NCBI RefSeq assembly: GCF_001580045.1
Contig: NZ_LSZP01000008.1
Coordinates: 1 to 32,480, forward strand
DNA length: 32,480 nt
From: Cephaloticoccus capnophilus
GTDB taxonomy: Bacteria; Verrucomicrobiota; Verrucomicrobiia; Opitutales; Opitutaceae
Direction of reading: 5' to 3'
Under the pieces are notes generated by a model. That model ran no database searches, was not told the DNA's origin, and saw nothing but the letters and a program-made list of their open reading frames with translations. Both the position numbers and the translations under genes were made by a program. This document shows, one piece after another, positions 1 to 7,286 of this stretch. How positions within the stretch are numbered: position 1 is the first letter of the stretch; each line of letters begins with the position of its first letter.

Positions 1-285
1 GCGGCGGTCAGTGACCGCTTCCATTTAATTTGGGAATTGGCCTCGTCGCTTCGCGACGAAACCAATTCCCAAATTTGAAAGCATTCCCCCCTGTCGCGTT
101 GCGACAGGGAGGGGAAAGTAGAGTGATAACCCGTTTGGGCGAGGTGGGAAAAGTCACCAGTAAACTCCCTCCTCCAAGTTTGGGTTCCTTTCTACCGAGC
201 GCTTGGCTGCCGTGCGCATGCGCACGGCAGCCAAGCGTTCGGTAAATGGGTGCAGCGACACGCTGCCGCCCCACGTGGAGTGGAA
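1..285 (-). repeat. Multi-hairpin intergenic element, copy 1 (cut by window start)
   Basis: This stretch is the inverted counterpart of 27592-27887. It contains five stem-loops in series: 4-18 (7-bp stem, 1-nt loop), 27-75 (14-bp outer stem plus 7-bp inner stem), 89-109 (CCCTGTCGC arms, 3-nt loop), 193-244 (about 25 bp with one G.T pair) and 252-266 (GCAGCG arms, ACA loop). The last is followed by the end motif CCGCCCCACGTGGAGTGG. The unpaired spacer at roughly 105-192 is almost identical to copy 2, whereas the stems at 4-18 and 27-75 differ in sequence but keep their position and, for the 49-nt hairpin, the same length. Open frames through it (both strands) look like by-products of the palindromes. 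Its function is unknown; a MITE/REP-like mobile repeat or a structured RNA are both possible. Confidence 0.85.
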
Positions 286-442
286 AAAGAAAGCCAGTTT
301 GCGCTAGTTTAGCGCTTGGCGACGGCGGTTTCGGCGCGACCACGTTTAAAACGGGCACAGGCTCTGTTGTTAGGCGGGAGAAATGGGTTGCATGCCTCAT
401 CTTGTCGGCGACGTAAATGTCGGTGGTCACAGACCGCACACC
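286..442. other. Leader region upstream of metG
   Basis: This is non-coding sequence between the repeat and the metG start. It holds a short flank (around 312-336, GCGCTTGGCGACGGCGG) that resembles the outer flank of copy 2 at about 27902-27918. It also has an AAACGGGCACAGGCTCTG motif at 348-365, similar to short motifs near 17588 (opposite strand) and 32258. I see no convincing promoter and no ribosome-binding site before the start codon. Confidence 0.4.
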
Positions 443-2008
443 ATGCCCGACTTCTACATCACGACTGCGATTGACTATGTAAACGGCCCGCCGCACCTCG
501 GCCATGCTTATGAAAAGGTGCTCACGGACGTCATTGCCCGAGTCCGGCGGATGAGGGGCGACCGCGTTTACTTCCTGACGGGTGTCGATGAGCACGGGCA
601 AAAAGTCCAACAAAGTGCGCGTGCGCGTGGCGTGGCGCCCCAGCAGTTTTGCGACGAGATCGCCGCCGAGTTTCGCGCGCTGCTTCCGCGCCTCGACGTG
701 AGCAACGACGACTTTATTCGCACGACTGAAGCGCGGCACAAGCGCGTGGTCTGCGACCTACTCCAACGCCTCTACGACAAAGGCGAAATCTACAAAGCCG
801 AATACCGTGGCTACTACTCGACGCGCCAAGAGCAGTTCCTCCAAGAGAAAGACCGCAACCCCGACGGCACTTGGCCGGAGCTATTTGGCGAAGTGACTGA
901 AATCACCGAGTCGAACTACTTTTTTAAACTGAGTGCCTACCAAGACTGGCTCGTGCGCTTCCTCACGGAAAACGAAGCCTTCGTCTTCCCGAAATTTCGC
1001 CAAAAGCAAGTCCTCGAATTTTTAAAAGAGCCGCTCAACGACCTGTGCATTTCGCGTCCGAAAGAGCGGCTAGAGTGGGGCATCCCGCTGCCCTTCGATG
1101 CCGACTTCGTGACCTACGTGTGGTTCGACGCGCTGACCAATTACTACTCCGCTGTCGCGGATAAGGAGCCCGCCATCTGGCCCGCGACTTGGCACGTCAT
1201 CGGCAAAGACATCCTCGTGCCGCCGCACGCCGTGTATTGGCCGATTATGCTAAAGGCCGCCGACATCCCGCTGCCGCGCGGCATCATCGCGCACGGCTGG
1301 TGGTCGATTAGGGGCGATAAGATGGCCAAGAGCACGGGCAACTTCGTCGAGCCAAACGCCTTCGTGGATAGCTACGGCACGGACGCGCTGCGCTACTTCC
1401 TGATGCGCGAGATGGTCGTCGGCCAGGACAGCGATTTTTCCGAAACCCAATTCCAAGCGCGCTACAATGCCGACCTCGCCAACAACCTCGGCAATCTGCT
1501 CAACCGCACGCTCAATATGATTAACCGCTTCGCCGACGGCGTGGTGCCTGCGCCCGAGGGTGCGGCTGAGGCTGCGGCGCCCGAGGCCGAGCTGCGCGCA
1601 CTATGGGAAGAGACCCGCGCGGCGATTCCCGCGCATTGGGACGGCTTTCAATTCCACCTCGCGCTAGAGCGCACGATTACCTTCGTCAGCGCGACCAACG
1701 CCTACATCGAAAAACGCGCACCGTGGAAGCTCGGCAAGTCGAGCGAGCCTGCTGACCGCGCATTGCTGGTGAGGACGCTCGCCACAATGGCCGAGGCTCT
1801 GCGGCTCGCCGCCGTGCTGCTGCGCCCGATTATTCCGGGCTCGGTGGCCAAGATCGAGGCGGCACTCGGCTATACGCCGCCGGAGACCGACTGGGCTGCG
1901 GAGTGCGAATGGGGCACGCGCCTCAGCGGCGCAAAAGTGGCCGAGAGCCTCGTCCTCTTCCCGCGTATCCAAGCGACGACGAGTGCGGAGGCTGCGCCGA
2001 AAAAATAA
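443..2008 (+). CDS. metG: Methionyl-tRNA synthetase (short form)
   Basis: Class I aminoacyl-tRNA synthetase that charges tRNA-Met in the cytoplasm. The HIGH-type signature is PHLGH at residues 17-21 and the KMSKS loop is KMAKS at 293-297, followed by a helical anticodon-binding domain. The connective insert lacks the paired CxxC zinc-knuckle cysteines seen in some MetRS. The protein (521 residues) ends after the anticodon-binding domain, so the C-terminal tRNA-binding/dimerisation domain of long forms is absent. I chose the ATG at 443 because the protein then begins MPDFYITTAIDYVNG, the usual MetRS N-terminus; an in-frame ATG at 383 would add 20 unrelated residues. No Shine-Dalgarno is visible. 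menF begins about 106 nt downstream. Confidence 0.97.
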   Translation: MPDFYITTAIDYVNGPPHLGHAYEKVLTDVIARVRRMRGDRVYFLTGVDEHGQKVQQSARARGVAPQQFCDEIAAEFRALLPRLDVSNDDFIRTTEARHKRVVCDLLQRLYDKGEIYKAEYRGYYSTRQEQFLQEKDRNPDGTWPELFGEVTEITESNYFFKLSAYQDWLVRFLTENEAFVFPKFRQKQVLEFLKEPLNDLCISRPKERLEWGIPLPFDADFVTYVWFDALTNYYSAVADKEPAIWPATWHVIGKDILVPPHAVYWPIMLKAADIPLPRGIIAHGWWSIRGDKMAKSTGNFVEPNAFVDSYGTDALRYFLMREMVVGQDSDFSETQFQARYNADLANNLGNLLNRTLNMINRFADGVVPAPEGAAEAAAPEAELRALWEETRAAIPAHWDGFQFHLALERTITFVSATNAYIEKRAPWKLGKSSEPADRALLVRTLATMAEALRLAAVLLRPIIPGSVAKIEAALGYTPPETDWAAECEWGTRLSGAKVAESLVLFPRIQATTSAEAAPKK

Positions 2009-2114
2009 GGGGCTTTGCGGTGTCGCGAATTTTTTGGGTAAACGCGCTAAACCCGACTCGTATTGTGGTTAGCGCTCGCGCCCTCGCGCCCGTGCCTCCT
2101 CTTTTCTTTCTGCT

Positions 2115-3584
2115 GTGACCTCTCCACTCTCCGTCGATCCCGAGACTAACCAATCGCCGACCGCACTGCTGGGCTTTTTGAAGCAGTGCCGAGAGGCGGC
2201 GCGGCGTGCGCGGCGTGCGCAGTTGGTGAGCATCACGATCCGCGTCCCGGCACTCGATCCGTTGGCCGTGCTTGCGACGATTTACGAAGCGGGCGAACGG
2301 CATTTTTACGTCGAGCGACCGAGCGAGGATTTGGCAATCGCGGGAGCGGAGGCGGTCCTCGAATTTAATGCGAGCGGCCCGGGGCGATTCGCGGCGGTGC
2401 AAGACTTCGTCGACCAAACACTGGCCGCCGCAATCGTCGTCGGCGGCCAAGGGCTGCCTTATTCGGGGCCGCATTTCTTTACGGCGTTTTCGTTCTTTAA
2501 CGAAGTCGGGCCCGATGAGCCCTTTGGCTCGGCGAGTGTTTTTGTGCCGCGCTGGCAGGTCGCGACTCGCGGGACAGGCGCAGCCCGCAGCACGGTCGCC
2601 GTGGCCAATCTCGTCCTTGCCGAAGACAGCGATGTAGAGGCGGCCTGCGAAAAAGTTTGGCGTGCGCATCAGCGCTTTAAAGGGCTTGGTGGGAGTATTG
2701 GGAGTCGCTTGTTCCCCGAGCACTTTAGGGACGGGCCGCCAACGAGTGGCTCGCAAGAAAACGGGAGGAGCGAAGGGGAGGGCGCCCTTTACGTGAATGC
2801 CGTGCGCAGCGCGGTGGAGCGAATCCGCGCTGGCGAGTTTCAGAAAATCGTTTTGGCGCGAGCGAAGGACTTGCGCGCGGCGGAGCCTTTGCACCCGATG
2901 GAGGCCCTGCACCGGCTGCGCCAGCGTTTCGAGCAATGCTACGCATTCTCGCTGGCAAATGGCGCTGGCCAGAGCTTCATCGGCGCGAGCCCGGAGCGAC
3001 TTCTTCGCGTGCACGGCGGGCTCTTGCAAACGGAGGCACTTGCGGGCTCGGCGCCGCGCGGGAAAACGCCCGAAGAGGATTTTACTTTAGGCGAAGCCCT
3101 ACTGGGCAGCGAGAAACAGCGGCACGAACAACGGCTCGTTCTCGATGCGATCGTGCAGAGTCTCTCACCGCTTGGGCTGCAACTGGAGTTTGCCCAAATG
3201 CCGGAGCTACGCCGCCTCGACAATGTGCAACACCTGCACACGCCGATTCGCGCCGCGTTACCAGTGGGGATTCGCGCGCTGGATGTGCTTTCGTCGCTGC
3301 ACCCGACACCGGCAGTCGGCGGCGTGCCACAAGCGGCAGCCTGCGCAGGGATTCGCGCGATCGAGGACTTCCCGCGCGGGCTCTATGCCGGGGCGCTCGG
3401 CTGGGTCGATGGTCGGGGCAATGCGGAGTTCTTCGTCGGGCTGCGCCCGGCCTTAATTGATGGGGAGAGTGCACGGCTTTATGCGGGCGCGGGGATCGTC
3501 GGCGCATCTGTGCCCGAAGAGGAGCTTGCCGAGACCGAGCTGAAATTTGCGGCGATGGAGCATGCGCTCTTTGCCAAGTCTTGA
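2115..3584 (+). CDS. menF: Isochorismate synthase
   Basis: Converts chorismate to isochorismate, the first committed step of menaquinone synthesis. The C-terminal half is a chorismate-binding domain with the usual landmarks: QKIVLAR (K244, equivalent to the catalytic base lysine), GASPERLL, AGSAPRG, a HEQRLVLDAI helix, HTPIRA, HPTPAVGG, and a GWVDGRGNAEF segment followed by YAGAGIV. The start codon is GTG; no upstream ATG fits and there is no Shine-Dalgarno. The linker before the catalytic domain holds an apparent extra stretch (about residues 204-222) with a DNA palindrome at 2743-2753. menD follows after 12 nt, so the pair is almost certainly co-transcribed. EntC- or salicylate-type enzymes are related alternatives, but the neighbour menD argues for MenF. 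Confidence 0.95.
   Translation: MTSPLSVDPETNQSPTALLGFLKQCREAARRARRAQLVSITIRVPALDPLAVLATIYEAGERHFYVERPSEDLAIAGAEAVLEFNASGPGRFAAVQDFVDQTLAAAIVVGGQGLPYSGPHFFTAFSFFNEVGPDEPFGSASVFVPRWQVATRGTGAARSTVAVANLVLAEDSDVEAACEKVWRAHQRFKGLGGSIGSRLFPEHFRDGPPTSGSQENGRSEGEGALYVNAVRSAVERIRAGEFQKIVLARAKDLRAAEPLHPMEALHRLRQRFEQCYAFSLANGAGQSFIGASPERLLRVHGGLLQTEALAGSAPRGKTPEEDFTLGEALLGSEKQRHEQRLVLDAIVQSLSPLGLQLEFAQMPELRRLDNVQHLHTPIRAALPVGIRALDVLSSLHPTPAVGGVPQAAACAGIRAIEDFPRGLYAGALGWVDGRGNAEFFVGLRPALIDGESARLYAGAGIVGASVPEEELAETELKFAAMEHALFAKS
2731..2787 (+). repeat. In-frame palindromic insert in menF
   Basis: Codes for a hydrophilic low-complexity stretch (Pro, Ser, Gly, Glu) between the N-terminal and catalytic parts of MenF. 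It carries the hairpin CGAG-TGG-CTCG (2743-2753) within GCCGCCAACGAGTGGCTCGC, which recurs with one mismatch in menD (3840-3857) in a different reading frame. The boundaries are approximate because they rest on remembered family alignments. Confidence 0.55.
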
Positions 3585-3596
3585 TGCGTCTTTCCG

Positions 3597-5414
3597 ATGT
3601 CCATGATCGCTCCCCAACTCGACTCGCGAAACGCCAATACGCTTTGGGCGAGCGTGCTCGTAGAAACACTCTACCGCTGCGGCGTGCGGCAGGTCGTTAT
3701 TTCGCCTGGCTCGCGCTCGACCCCGCTCGCCTTTGCCTTTGCGCGGCACGCGACGATTGAGGCGATTCCGGTTTTGGACGAACGCTCCGCGGCCTTCTTC
3801 GCACTTGGGCTGGCGAGGCAAGCGCGGTCTGCGACGAGCCGCCAGCGAGTGGCTCGCCAAGTAAGCCGGCCTGCGACCGCACTTGTTTGCACTTCGGGAA
3901 CGGCGGTGGCGAATTACCTCCCGGCAATCATTGAGGCGCACGAAAGCGGGGTGCCGCTGATCGTGCTCACTGCGGACCGTCCGCCGGAGCTGCGTGACTG
4001 CGCTTCGGGGCAAACGATCGACCAACAAAAAATCTTCGGCGGCTTCGTGCGGTTTTACCACGAGCTCGCCGTGCCCGAGCCGCGCTATGCGTTACTGTGT
4101 TACCTCCGCCAGACCGTGGCGAACGCATGTAAGCTAGCGAGCGACCAACACGGGCCGGTGCACCTCAATATCCCCTTTCGTGATCCACTGGTGCCGAGTG
4201 AGGACGGCGGCGAGGCGGCGCGCGTTTTTGGGGAAATGCGTGAATCTTTTTTCGAGCATCTCCATGCGGAGCAGTCGCACTCACTCGAAGTCGTTGAGCT
4301 CAAAACCCTGACCGCCGCGCGTGGCGTGATTGTCGCCGGGCCGGAGTGGGGGAGCGACCCGCGCGAGTATGCGGCCCAAGTTGGGCGGCTAGCGCGTGAG
4401 CTGGGCTGGCCGGTGCTCGCTGACGGTGTCTCGCCGCTGCGGCACCATCCGGTAGAAGGGGCGGTAGTGGTGACGGCTTACGATGCGATTTTGCGAAACG
4501 ATGCCGCCGCCCGCGCGCTCATGCCCGATCAGGTGCTTTGCTTGGGCGATTGGCCGACGAGTAAAGTGCTCCGTGCTTCGGTTGCAGCGTGGGAGCCGGA
4601 GATTATCCAAGTCACTTCGCCCTCGCGAAACCGCGATGCGCTTCATGGTCGGACGCGGCAAATTACTGCGCCGCTTGCCTCGCTTCGTGTGGCGCAGATG
4701 CCGCCCACGCTCGACTATCTAAACGCGTGGGCGAAGGCCGAAGCCTCTTCGAGGCGCTTACTGGATACGCTGACCTTGTCAGCGCATCCGCCGCAGCAAG
4801 AGGCTGAAATCCTTGAGGCCGCGATTGTGCCGACTTTAGCCCGTGCGCTGCCTGAGGGCGCGGTAGTTTTTGTCGCCAGTAGCATGCCGATTCGAGACGT
4901 GGAGTCCTTTTGGCCGAAGACGGAGCGCGGCTTCGAGTTTCACTTTAACCGCGGGGCCAACGGGATTGATGGCACGCTCTCGGCTGCGCTCGGCGTCGCG
5001 CACAACGCCTCCGCCGCGCTTGCCCCGACTCCACGCCCGACCTTTCTGCTCTGTGGCGACCTTTCATTTTTACACGATAGCAACGGGCTACTGCTTGCCC
5101 AAAAGCTGGGCGGCTCGCTGACGGTCATTTTAATCAACAACCACGGCGGCGGGATTTTTGAGCATTTGCCCGTGGCGAATTATGAGCCGCCCTTTGAGGC
5201 GTTTTTTGCAACGCCGCAGGAAGTCGATTTCGGAAAACTCTGCGCCGCACACGGTGTCGCGCATTGCTCGATCGCTACGCTCGCCGAGTTGGAAACCGAG
5301 CTTGGCCACTCTCCGCAGCAAGGCTGCCGAGTCCTCGAACTAAATACCGATCGCAAACGCTCCGCCGCCCACCGAAAGGCGCTTTTAGCACAGGTCTCGG
5401 CATCGGTGATTTAG
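3597..5414 (+). CDS. menD: SEPHCHC synthase (MenD)
   Basis: Thiamine-diphosphate enzyme that joins 2-oxoglutarate and isochorismate to give SEPHCHC, the second menaquinone step. The N-terminal pyrimidine-binding domain has SPGSRSTPLA and the conserved glutamate of DERSAAFFALG (E62). The C-terminal domain has the ThDP/metal motif GDLSFLHDSNG (487-497) followed by NNHGGGIF (from 514). Length is 605 residues, slightly long. Part of the excess is an insert around residues 78-94, just before the conserved CTSGTA segment, and it carries the palindrome GCGAG-TGG-CTCGC at 3845-3857. The gene follows menF after 12 nt. The last 16 residues are echoed by a tiny open frame at 5774-5869. Confidence 0.96.
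   Translation: MSMIAPQLDSRNANTLWASVLVETLYRCGVRQVVISPGSRSTPLAFAFARHATIEAIPVLDERSAAFFALGLARQARSATSRQRVARQVSRPATALVCTSGTAVANYLPAIIEAHESGVPLIVLTADRPPELRDCASGQTIDQQKIFGGFVRFYHELAVPEPRYALLCYLRQTVANACKLASDQHGPVHLNIPFRDPLVPSEDGGEAARVFGEMRESFFEHLHAEQSHSLEVVELKTLTAARGVIVAGPEWGSDPREYAAQVGRLARELGWPVLADGVSPLRHHPVEGAVVVTAYDAILRNDAAARALMPDQVLCLGDWPTSKVLRASVAAWEPEIIQVTSPSRNRDALHGRTRQITAPLASLRVAQMPPTLDYLNAWAKAEASSRRLLDTLTLSAHPPQQEAEILEAAIVPTLARALPEGAVVFVASSMPIRDVESFWPKTERGFEFHFNRGANGIDGTLSAALGVAHNASAALAPTPRPTFLLCGDLSFLHDSNGLLLAQKLGGSLTVILINNHGGGIFEHLPVANYEPPFEAFFATPQEVDFGKLCAAHGVAHCSIATLAELETELGHSPQQGCRVLELNTDRKRSAAHRKALLAQVSASVI
3828..3883 (+). repeat. In-frame palindromic insert in menD
   Basis: About 15 extra codons relative to remembered MenD proteins (normally LGLA, a short turn, then CTSGTA). 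The core hairpin is GCGAG-TGG-CTCGC (3845-3857). The stretch is flanked by GCGGTC (3824-3829) and GACCGC (3875-3880), which are inverted repeats of each other. It is read in a different frame from the near-identical 20-mer in menF, which indicates a DNA-level element rather than a shared protein motif. Confidence 0.6.
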
Positions 5415-5477
5415 ACTCGTGCCTCGAATGGGTAGGCATTGGATGTCCTCAGCTGCGGCAGGCTTTCTGAGCGCAGG

Positions 5478-5506
5478 TTGACATGACCTCACATTGAGCG
5501 AGTGTA
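5478..5506 (+). promoter_or_regulatory. Possible promoter for the small gene at 5541
   Basis: A perfect TTGACA lies at 5478-5483 in the gap after menD. The hexamer 17 nt downstream (AGTGTA) is a poor -10 match, so the assignment is weak. It would let the small gene be transcribed separately from menFD. Confidence 0.25.
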
Positions 5507-5540
5507 GGGAAACAACGAACCCTCAAACCCGTACAACAGC

Positions 5541-5777
5541 ATGAACACAGTAACAGACCGCGAGTATGCCGAACTACGAAAAATGATGGTCGAGACTGAC
5601 GCTATTATAGCTCAGATGCGCAAAATGAATGATGAGCGCGAGAAGCTGCGGGCGGAGACTATGAAAATGCAGACGGAAACGAAGTGGCATCCCGTCCGCT
5701 ACGTCGGCGGAGTAGCCATCGGCACAATTCTGTTCGTTGCTGCGCTTGTCGGAATCTTGAAAGCGTTTCTGCAATGA
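5541..5777 (+). CDS. Small coiled-coil protein with C-terminal membrane anchor
   Basis: I do not recognise a family. The 78-residue product has a charged helical N-terminal part (residues 1-48, rich in Met, Glu, Lys and Arg) that could form a coiled coil, then a single hydrophobic segment at about residues 55-77. It is therefore likely a tail-anchored inner-membrane protein with its helix in the cytoplasm. Its layout mirrors, in reverse order, the membrane/coiled-coil proteins at 21826 and 22400, without obvious sequence identity. Its stop codon overlaps the ATG of the next tiny frame (ATGA at 5774). It sits between the true menD end and an echo of that end, which suggests it arrived by insertion or rearrangement. 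Confidence 0.65.
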   Translation: MNTVTDREYAELRKMMVETDAIIAQMRKMNDEREKLRAETMKMQTETKWHPVRYVGGVAIGTILFVAALVGILKAFLQ

Positions 5778-5869
5778 GCCTCACTGCACGCGACGAACTC
5801 ATGAGCGCGGAGGCATTCGCAGCCCACCGGAAGTCTGTCCTCGCGAAGGCCGCTGAGTCGGTGATTTAG
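5774..5869 (+). pseudogene. 31-codon frame echoing the menD 3' end
   Basis: The frame begins at an ATG overlapping the previous stop codon and encodes 31 residues. Its last 16 residues (AAHRKSVLAKAAESVI) resemble the MenD C-terminus (AAHRKALLAQVSASVI). At DNA level 36 of 51 bases match by eye, including an exact 13-nt TCGGTGATTTAGA across both stop codons. The likely readings are a partial duplication of the menD 3' end or a remnant left when the small gene at 5541 inserted there. Whether it is translated is unknown. Confidence 0.45.
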
Positions 5870-5929
5870 ATCTGTCTTTCGGCCCATTTTTCCGAGCTTA
5901 GGAAAAGGGTCAGCGGGCTCGGGGCTCCC

Positions 5930-6781
5930 CTAATCGTCGTCTTCGTCGTCGAGCCAGTCTTCGACTTCTTGGCGGCATTCGCGGATGACTTGCAGCCAGA
6001 TCGCGCGCAGGTCGAAGAGGCTTACGCGCATTTCTTCGGCGTAGCTGCGAGCGGCGGGCGTATCGGCGGCGTTGAGCAGCGCGTGGCTTTCGTTGAGTGC
6101 GGCGAGGCCCCGTTTAAAGAGGCTTATGGCGAGCGCGTATTCGCCGCAGTCCATCGACTGGATGGCTTGCATGGCGTGGTCTTCGCCGCGCTGGAGTGTA
6201 GCGAGGTAGCGAATCGCGAGCGGTATGGAGACTTTGTCCGGAGTCTGGGCAAGAAGCTCCCAAGTGCGGCGGAGCCGTAGGTAGAGGGCGCGCGTGGCGA
6301 TGAAGAGCGGGTTTCGCTGCGGGGTGTAGACTTCGTAGTAAGCGTCCGAGTCGGGCGCGGCATCGTCCGGGGAAAATGGCGGCAAGTGCGTAGGCCTTGA
6401 CGGCGGGCGCTGCGCAAGCGCGTCCGCCGATTCGTGCTCTGGCACGGGCGGCGACTCCGGTCCCTGCGCAGCCGCCTGAGACTCACTCGGCTTTTTCACG
6501 CCAGCGTTTACGTTAGCAGTTGGCTCGGGGGCGGCCTCGGCGGTGGATCCGTGGGCATTCTCGCTATCCTCATCTTGCCGGTTCCACGCGGCCCATCCCA
6601 TGCAGCGAGCGACTTCGTCGGTGCGCTTGGGATGCTCGAGGAACATCTCGTAGAGCGCGAGGTAGCGATGTGGCTGCTCGTCTTGCTCGCGTAGGTAGCG
6701 CTCCCAGTGGAATTCGTTCCACTCTAGGTCGTCGAGATCGCCGCTCCACTCGCCATCGAAGAACCCGTTGAAGTCGTTCAT
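5930..6781 (-). CDS. Acidic hypothetical protein
   Basis: I do not recognise a named domain. The ATG at 6781 gives 283 residues. The N-terminal 75 residues are rich in Asp, Glu and aromatic residues. A central stretch (about 80-150) is low-complexity, rich in Pro, Ala, Ser and Glu, and looks like a disordered linker. The C-terminal 130 residues are helical with TPR-like spacing (conserved-looking Ala, Leu and Tyr), ending in a run of Asp/Glu. There is no signal peptide or membrane segment. A frame open further upstream (to 6949) adds basic residues that look like shadow coding. It is convergent with the menD region and divergent from the acylphosphatase gene, with about 170 nt between them. 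Confidence 0.7.
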   Translation of the reverse strand: MNDFNGFFDGEWSGDLDDLEWNEFHWERYLREQDEQPHRYLALYEMFLEHPKRTDEVARCMGWAAWNRQDEDSENAHGSTAEAAPEPTANVNAGVKKPSESQAAAQGPESPPVPEHESADALAQRPPSRPTHLPPFSPDDAAPDSDAYYEVYTPQRNPLFIATRALYLRLRRTWELLAQTPDKVSIPLAIRYLATLQRGEDHAMQAIQSMDCGEYALAISLFKRGLAALNESHALLNAADTPAARSYAEEMRVSLFDLRAIWLQVIRECRQEVEDWLDDEDDD

Positions 6782-6950
6782 TTGTAGAGTGGAAGGCTGC
6801 TCGTTTGTGAGGCGAGCGCAAGTCTCATTGGAGCGTGTCGCGCGCGCGTGGCGGTGGCGTGAGCTGCCGAGCGGCCACCCTTGAGTGCGAGCATATCTGA
6901 CTGTCCGCGCTGGACTTGTGCGGAGCAGCCTACGTTTATCTGCGCCCATA

Positions 6951-7232
6951 ATGATGGATAATATGCAGTACGAGCAGGTTTACTTCTCTGGGCGGGTGCA
7001 GGGCGTGGGTTTTCGCCAAGCGGTGCTCCAAGCTGCGCGCGAGTTCGAGGTGGCCGGTTTCGTGCAAAACTTGAGCGACGGGCGGGTGTTGCTTGAGGTG
7101 GAGGGCAAAGCGGCGGAAATTGACGGGCTAGTCAGCGCGGTGGAGGAGCGGATGCATGGCTACGTGCGCCAAACTGAGCGAGGTGAGCCCGAGCAACGGG
7201 AGGCCGTTTACGCCGGTTTTGAAATTCGCTGA
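6951..7232 (+). CDS. acyP: Acylphosphatase
   Basis: Hydrolyses acyl-phosphates such as carbamoyl phosphate or 1,3-bisphosphoglycerate. The 93-residue product has the family signature GRVQGVGFR near the N-terminus, whose last arginine binds the phosphate. It then has VQNLSDGRV, whose asparagine positions the nucleophilic water, and GFEIR at the end. Length matches the family (about 90). The start at 6951 was chosen because the alpha/beta fold starts immediately after it; ATGs at 6954 and 6963 are also possible. The longer frame from 6885 adds a non-homologous leader. menA begins 54 nt downstream. Confidence 0.93.
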   Translation: MMDNMQYEQVYFSGRVQGVGFRQAVLQAAREFEVAGFVQNLSDGRVLLEVEGKAAEIDGLVSAVEERMHGYVRQTERGEPEQREAVYAGFEIR

Positions 7233-7286
7233 GGCGAGTGTCGCTGAATACGAGAAACAAAAAAACGCACAAACGACGCCTCACAT

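Noticed and set aside
383-442. Upstream in-frame start of metG
   Set aside because: The 20 extra residues are not MetRS-like, and homology begins exactly at the ATG at 443.
8-739. Long minus-strand open frame (243 codons) across the repeat and into metG
   Set aside because: It runs through the palindromic element and antisense to metG, and its translation has no family-like features. The equivalent frames in copy 2 (27581-27883 and 27526-27774) show it is a by-product of repeat sequence.
1923-3029. Long minus-strand frame (368 codons) opposite metG and menF
   Set aside because: It lies antisense to two well-supported genes in GC-rich DNA and has shadow-like Arg/Ala-rich composition.
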